A stretch of DNA of 64,000 bases from Eledone cirrhosa (lineage: Eukaryota; Mollusca; Cephalopoda; Octopoda; Eledonidae). The stretch is from the NCBI GenBank assembly GCA_964016885.1, contig OZ024743.1, forward strand, positions 350,720,513 to 350,784,512, given 5' to 3'. The translations under genes were made by a program, and so were the position numbers. The notes beneath the pieces are model-generated. The model was not told the DNA's origin, did no database searches, and saw only the letters and a list, made by a program, of their open reading frames with translations. Within the stretch, counting starts at the first letter, position 1. Every line of letters starts with the position of its first letter. Positions 60,161-64,000 of the stretch are shown piece after piece.

Positions 60161-60358
60161 AAGAATGAATAATAACAGGCAGACATCAAAAAAGGTAATT
60201 TATTCCGTGTGCTTACAAATGTTTCCACGGTGGTACTACAGCCTAGTTATGCTATGTGCAAATTTACAAGTATTTGCAGAACTCAAATATCCAATGCTAT
60301 GACCACTGAATCCTCAGAGCAGAATGTAACCAGTACTACATCTTGGGTAATCCTATAC

Positions 60359-60361
<3 letters not shown>

Positions 60362-60404
<43 letters not shown>
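60362..60404. repeat. (AT)n microsatellite
   Basis: Pure AT run of about 21 repeats. The 200 bp on each side (60161-60361 and 60405-60601) hold nothing I can identify. Confidence 0.98.
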
Positions 60405-60408
<4 letters not shown>

Positions 60409-60601
60409 TCGAACCTTCAGCTGATCAGTGGCGAAACGCGCGTCACCAACCAATAAATGTAATGAAGGAGTAACCAATCCTCCTTGTTATCTTTTCACTA
60501 TAATACACTCTGTCTAGCTCTACACCTCGACACTGAAGTGAACCTAAACATCGAGTGCTCACCCGGGTGAACCTACAGTAACTCCAAGTTACACTCCCTG
60601 G

Positions 60602-60623
60602 ATATATATATATATATATATAT
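60602..60623. repeat. (AT)n microsatellite
   Basis: Eleven AT repeats directly before the B-like relic. Confidence 0.97.
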
Positions 60624-61460
60624 GAGAATACGCAAGCATGTGCTGCAGCTACAGCATCATCTCCAGATATTTCTAAATGGTGAACAGATCTGGTCGCCGT
60701 TTGTGAGACAAGTCTTTCTGCAGCTCGTCGCTTTGACTGAGCTGCAGTCGGGGGGGGGGGGGGGGTCAAGCGAAGACCGAGACTGGGCGCCTGATATCTG
60801 GAATGTTGCCAGGCCTCCACTGCACTACTGCACTATACCAGACGGGCAATGCGGTCAGTGGAAAATCTACTCTAGAGTTCTATAGAGGATTAGTGGTGGG
60901 CAATTGCAACGGCATACTCGGAGAAGCTCTGGGCGTCGACATAATCGAACTGACCAGTCTGTTCGGCAGAACTTTCGAGTCGGGGACTATTGATAACTTC
61001 CAGATATCCCTCGCTTGGAAGTGCTACCGATGATGGGGGTGAAGTGGGGGGAAGACACTTTTCTCATTGGTCAATCCCCCATCAACATTTCAAGCTTCAC
61101 TTGGAAAGGAGAGTAAGGGTAGAGAGGGAAGTGCTGCCTTTCAGTACATTTGCTAAAAGGTAGGGTGAATGTGGCGAGATTGGCCCTTGTGAATTGGCCT
61201 ACTTTGACCATGCACCTGTAGGCTGGCTTGTTTGGAGAGGAAAGTGGTGCTCTGCTGGGGTGCTCTTGAAGAGTAGAGGGGTTTCGGATTGTGGAGTTCC
61301 TGATTCACCCCTGGGTGCTACTTCTTCTATTGGGAAATTTCATTGTTATATATATTTTATTGTCATATTCTTTGCACACAATTTTTTTGCAAACCCCATT
61401 GTCCCTGTTTTTGTATTGTTCCTTATATGCCGACCCTTGTGGCCAATAAAGAAATTATTA
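60624..61460 (+). mobile_element. 5'-truncated relic of a B-like LINE (relic 1)
   Basis: Plus-strand remnant of an ORF2 C-terminal part and 3' UTR. Readable pieces are IFLNGEQIWSPFV (near 60670), FYRGLVVGNCNGILGEALGV and FGRTFESGTIDNFQ (60870-61010), then after an internal deletion of about 100 codons that removes the CCHC motif, DTFLIGQSPIN (near 61050). A 16-base G run lies near 60751-60766. The 3' UTR has TATTGGGAAATTTCATTGTTA and ends CTTGTGGCCAATAAAGAAATTATTA. Stops and frameshifts make it dead. Confidence 0.88.
61432..61444 (+). other. 3'-terminal CUUGU hairpin of relic 1 (one mismatch)
   Basis: GACC-CUUGU-GGCC: three of four pairs remain; one A-C mismatch, as expected of a decayed copy. 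Confidence 0.55.
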
Positions 61461-61608
61461 CAGGTAAAATTCCGTTATAACGAATACCATTATAACGAAT
61501 TTTTCAGTATAACGGAATTTGTTCTACCCCCGGCCACACATTCGATGTGTTAAGTCGATCTCGTTATAAAGAATTTTTCGTTACAACGAATATTTTTTAT
61601 ACCCCGTG
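61461..61608. repeat. Palindromic MITE-like element
   Basis: About 148 bp with repeated TTCGTTATAACGAA-like palindromes at both ends and inside, starting CAGGTAAAAT after a TA and ending near ATACCCCGTG. The ends are imperfectly inverted relative to each other. The style resembles non-autonomous pogo/Tigger-type DNA transposons; this class is a guess. It sits exactly between the tail of relic 1 and the body of relic 2. Confidence 0.5.
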
Positions 61609-62155
61609 AATTTCGCCAGGAAGGGCAGGCAATTTTCCTGTCTGGTGGCAGTTGCGAAAGAGGTTGTATGGTGGACCAGATTGAAAGGGCTGAAGACAGA
61701 CACTTTTCTCTTTGGCCAATCCCTCATCAACTTCTTCAAGTTTCACCTGGAAAGGAAGGTGAGGGTGGAGAGAGAAATGCTGCCCCCCCCAGTACATTTG
61801 CTAAAGGGTGGATGAATGTGGCGAGAATGGCCCGGGTGAGTGGGCCTACTCTGACCATGCACCTACAGGCTAGCTAATTTGAGGGGGAGAGGGGGTGCTT
61901 TCCCCGGGTGCCCTAGAAGCGCCGGGTAGTTCAGGATTGGTGGGGTACCTGAGTCACCCCTGCCCCCCCCCCGGTTGGGGAATTTATTTTGTTATATTTA
62001 TACATAGATTATCTTATATTATTATATTTTCCTTGTTAAATTAGTCTTGCCATTGTGCACTTTTACTCGAGCTTATTGTAAACCCCCACTGTCCGTGTCT
62101 TTGTATTGTCCCCTACATGTTGGCCCTTGTGGCCAATAAATGAAATCATTATTAT
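61609..62155 (+). mobile_element. 5'-truncated relic of a B-like LINE (relic 2)
   Basis: Plus-strand copy of the last 90 codons or so of ORF2 (LVAVAKEVVWWTRLKGLKTDTFLFGQSL, then FKFHLERKVRVERE) with one frameshift near 61790, ending VSGPTLTMHL. The 3' UTR runs from about 61880 to GGCCAATAAATGAAATCATTATTAT. It is closer to family B than to family A. Confidence 0.9.
62120..62136 (+). other. 3'-terminal CUUGU hairpin of relic 2
   Basis: UUGGCC and GGCCAA pair over 6 bp around CUUGU, the longest version of this stem in the window. Confidence 0.65.
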
Positions 62156-62633
62156 GTAATGCACTGAATAATTGCTGAATAATCACTGAATAATTGTTCC
62201 GAAGACCTCAAACCTCGGTTTGGAAGAAACAATTGTAAGCAAATAAATGATTTAAACAGAACTTTGATTCATGTAATTTCTATATAACTGCTCTGTAAAA
62301 CAACTGATGTTGTTACATTGAGCTATTCATCTTACTGGTAATAAGGTAGTAATAAATTACTGTCTTTCACTATTTAGGGTTTAAAATACTTATAACTATA
62401 AAAGGTTTTAGTATATACATAACCATAAATAGTATCTTTAATACTACATATATATATATATTTTTATACTCAGAGTTTCAGAAGATCCAGTTAAGGGTGA
62501 AAGCAGCGATTCTTTGCTTGAACTTTAAACTGTTATTTTAATAAATATTTGCTCTAGGGTTCTTATATATTTGATATATATTTATCCTTATCGAGCCCTC
62601 TTTGGATTTTAGTCTTTACATTTATTATTATTA
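62156..62633. other. AT-rich spacer with a short direct repeat
   Basis: Contains three tandem copies of CTGAATAAT-type units at about 62166-62200 and no gene. (ATT) repeats at 62622-62632 lead directly into the SINE. Confidence 0.6.
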
Positions 62634-62813
62634 CAGGCAGTATCAGTGGAGGATCGGACACCATGTTTTCTAGCATAGTTACGTCCCTTTATGGTCCGAG
62701 TTCAAATGTCGCCGAGGTTAACTTTGCCTTTCATCCTTACGGGGTCGATAAAATAAAGTACCAGTAATGCACTGGGGTAATTGCTGGCCTTGTGCCAAAA
62801 GTAGAAATAATTA
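62634..62813 (+). mobile_element. tRNA-derived SINE of cephalopod type
   Basis: The body has GCCGAGGTTAACTTTGCC, TTTCATCCTTACGGGGTCG, then AAGTACCAGTAATGCACTGG, which I recognise from memory as the octopus/squid SINE core. GTCCGAGTTCAAATGTC near 62694-62710 is a degenerate pol III B box of the tRNA-related head. The tail reads TGGCCTTGTGCC then AAAAGTAGAAATAATTATTG. It is diverged, so an old copy. Confidence 0.82.
62785..62797 (+). other. 3'-terminal CUUGU hairpin of the SINE
   Basis: UGGC-CUUGU-GCCA forms a perfect 4-bp stem around the same pentaloop as the LINEs, 16 nt or so before the ATT-like end. All stem pairs except the innermost differ from family A. Confidence 0.6.
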
Positions 62814-62838
62814 TTGTTGTTGTTGTTGTTGTTGTTGT
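62814..62838. repeat. (TTG)n microsatellite at the SINE tail
   Basis: About eight TTG repeats following TTATTG at the SINE 3' end. The next 190 bp (62839-63028) hold no gene or repeat I can name. Confidence 0.95.
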
Positions 62839-63028
62839 GTGCGTTACTTCGTTAGCTCAGTTCTGTTTCTGTATTGCCGGGTTCAGGCCTTAGATGTTGT
62901 TATTGTAGAGAGATAACTCGTCTGAGAATGTGTGCTGTTCCTAGTAGCCCGATCTTATGTAGTCTTATATTTGCTGATCTTGCCGGGATGACGCTAAGGT
63001 GCAGATCTGATGATTTGGGTAGTAATCC

Positions 63029-63109
63029 TGTGGTGGTGGTGGTGGTGGTGCTGGTGCTGGTGGTGGTAGTAGTAGTAATAGTAGTAGTAGTAGTAGTAGT
63101 AGTAATAGT

Positions 63110-63198
<89 letters not shown>
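63029..63198. repeat. Compound triplet microsatellite
   Basis: Successive GGT, GTA, GCA and GTA blocks over about 170 bp with few interruptions. The open plus-strand frame across it is a by-product of the triplet period. Confidence 0.97.
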
Positions 63199-63455
63199 AT
63201 AAATCAGAGAAGGTGTGATAAGAAATGTGAGAAGATTTACAAGAGTCCTTCGTTTAGAAGAAGAAGAAACAAGAACTGAGAAGTACAGGGTGATGGATGT
63301 TTTGTCTAATTGGCTGTCAGTAATAGATTAACAGCAACTTCTCTACACATAGCTACACTCACATACTCACATATACATAAACACATATGTATCCCACACG
63401 GGATATAAATATGTTCATGTATTTTTTAAATGTATGTCATACGAGTAAAATTACA
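63199..63455. other. AT-rich spacer, nothing recognised
   Basis: About 260 bp with no gene, RNA or repeat I can support. Confidence 0.6.
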
Positions 63456-63659
63456 GGAAAAAGAAGTTGAAAATGCAATTGGAGTCTTTAAGGAGGTTTA
63501 TTTACAATAATTCATAACTTTACCTGTTTTACAAGTTTCTTGATTTTTAAAAGTTTCTCCATCTCTGAAAATGATGAAACTTGTGAAACCAGTAAAGTTA
63601 TAAATTATTGTAAATAACCTACTTAAAGATCCCAATTGCATTTTCAACTTTTTTTTCTT
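63456..63659. repeat. Inverted repeat, arms about 83 nt
   Basis: Left arm 63456-63538 and right arm 63577-63659 are near-perfect reverse complements (about 10 differences by eye) separated by 38 nt. Inner landmarks are AAGTTGAAAATGCAATTGG on the left and CCAATTGCATTTTCAACTT on the right. It could be a foldback element, the terminal repeat of the adjacent RT element, or a hairpin RNA locus. Confidence 0.85.
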
Positions 63660-63661
63660 AT

Positions 63662-64000
63662 CTATATAATATAACCAAAGTTACACGCACTTAACATGTA
63701 TGTGCTACCATTGGTTAATACATTTTTTAAAACCGTGTGTGGGTGGCATGATCCTCTGTTAATGTATTTCATTCTCTCGTTCGGTTTGTGATATGGTTTA
63801 TATATGCCTGTTTGTAGATCTAGGTTGACGTCGAGAAAGTTTGCGCTAGTGATGTTCGTGTCGACTGTGTCGATTTTAGGGCCTAGGTCGCAAAAAGTAT
63901 TTATCAGGTCTTCAAAAAACTTGTCCATATCGTGCTTGTTGTGGTCGTGGGTTAGAGAAAGACCGTCGTCGCGGTATTGTGTGGTCGGGGAATTTCTGCA
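63662..64000 (-). pseudogene. Reverse transcriptase fragment (YRDDG type), runs off window
   Basis: Minus-strand frame entering at the window end. It has YRDDGLSL (motif C; codons at 63962-63976), then NFLDVNLDLQTG, YKPYHKPNER, and YINRGSCHPHTVLKN, typical of the segment after motif C in a widespread family of invertebrate RTs that I associate with Penelope-like elements. It is unrelated to the LINEs here (AYADD). It degenerates after KNVLTN and stops at 63662, next to the inverted repeat, so it is probably a truncated copy. Clade assignment is uncertain. Confidence 0.6.

Noticed and set aside
60209..60424. Short plus-strand frame ending in an Ile-Tyr repeat
   Set aside because: The Ile-Tyr run is the AT microsatellite in translation; the rest has no recognisable protein character.
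62634..62710. Functional tRNA gene
   Set aside because: Only a degenerate tRNA-like head with a weak B box; no cloverleaf can be drawn, and it is fused to the SINE body.
62874..63218. Plus-strand open frame of 114 codons
   Set aside because: Mostly Val/Ala runs made by the triplet microsatellite.

Overview
The window is eukaryotic and most likely from a cephalopod mollusc, probably octopus-like. Three things suggest this. There is a degenerate tRNA-derived SINE at 62634-62813 whose body I recognise as the octopus/squid type. The DNA is rich in ATT, AT and AC microsatellites. The only substantial genes belong to non-LTR retrotransposons (LINEs). No host gene is recognisable.

Positions 1-53642 form one head-to-tail array of a single LINE family, called family A here, all read on the minus strand. 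There is one partial, decayed copy (unit 1, 1-5169) and eight full-length copies (units 2-9), each 6.04-6.07 kb. Each unit has, in reading order, a structured 5' UTR, ORF1 (about 697 aa, gag-like, one CCHC zinc knuckle), a 35-nt spacer, ORF2 (1139 aa: APE endonuclease, reverse transcriptase, C-terminal CCHC), a 3' UTR with AATAAA, and an (ATT)7-19 tail. The next unit starts directly after that tail. Units 3-9 have both ORFs open; unit 2 has ORF2 split by a 26-bp deletion. The ORF2 sequence style points to the L1/Tx1 group.

Positions 53643-59505 hold one intact element of a related but clearly different family (family B: ORF1 636 aa, ORF2 1139 aa). Family A unit 9 begins exactly at the (ATT)13 tail of B, and B itself begins exactly at an (ATT)6 tract. 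Both families therefore look targeted to ATT repeats, which would explain the array.

Positions 59506-64000 are a mixed repeat region: dinucleotide microsatellites, two 5'-truncated plus-strand relics of B-like elements, a palindromic MITE-like sequence, the SINE, a compound triplet microsatellite, an 83-nt-arm inverted repeat, and a reverse-transcriptase fragment with a YRDDG motif running off the window end.

Two RNA-level signals stand out. (1) Just before the ATT tail, families A and B, a B-like relic and the SINE all carry a short hairpin with the same CUUGU pentaloop; its stem pairs differ but stay paired, suggesting a shared recognition signal for reverse transcription. (2) Families A and B share a 5' UTR architecture (a GUGA-capped hairpin, a 12-bp tetraloop hairpin, a third stem, then the ORF1 ATG at matching distances) although the sequences differ.
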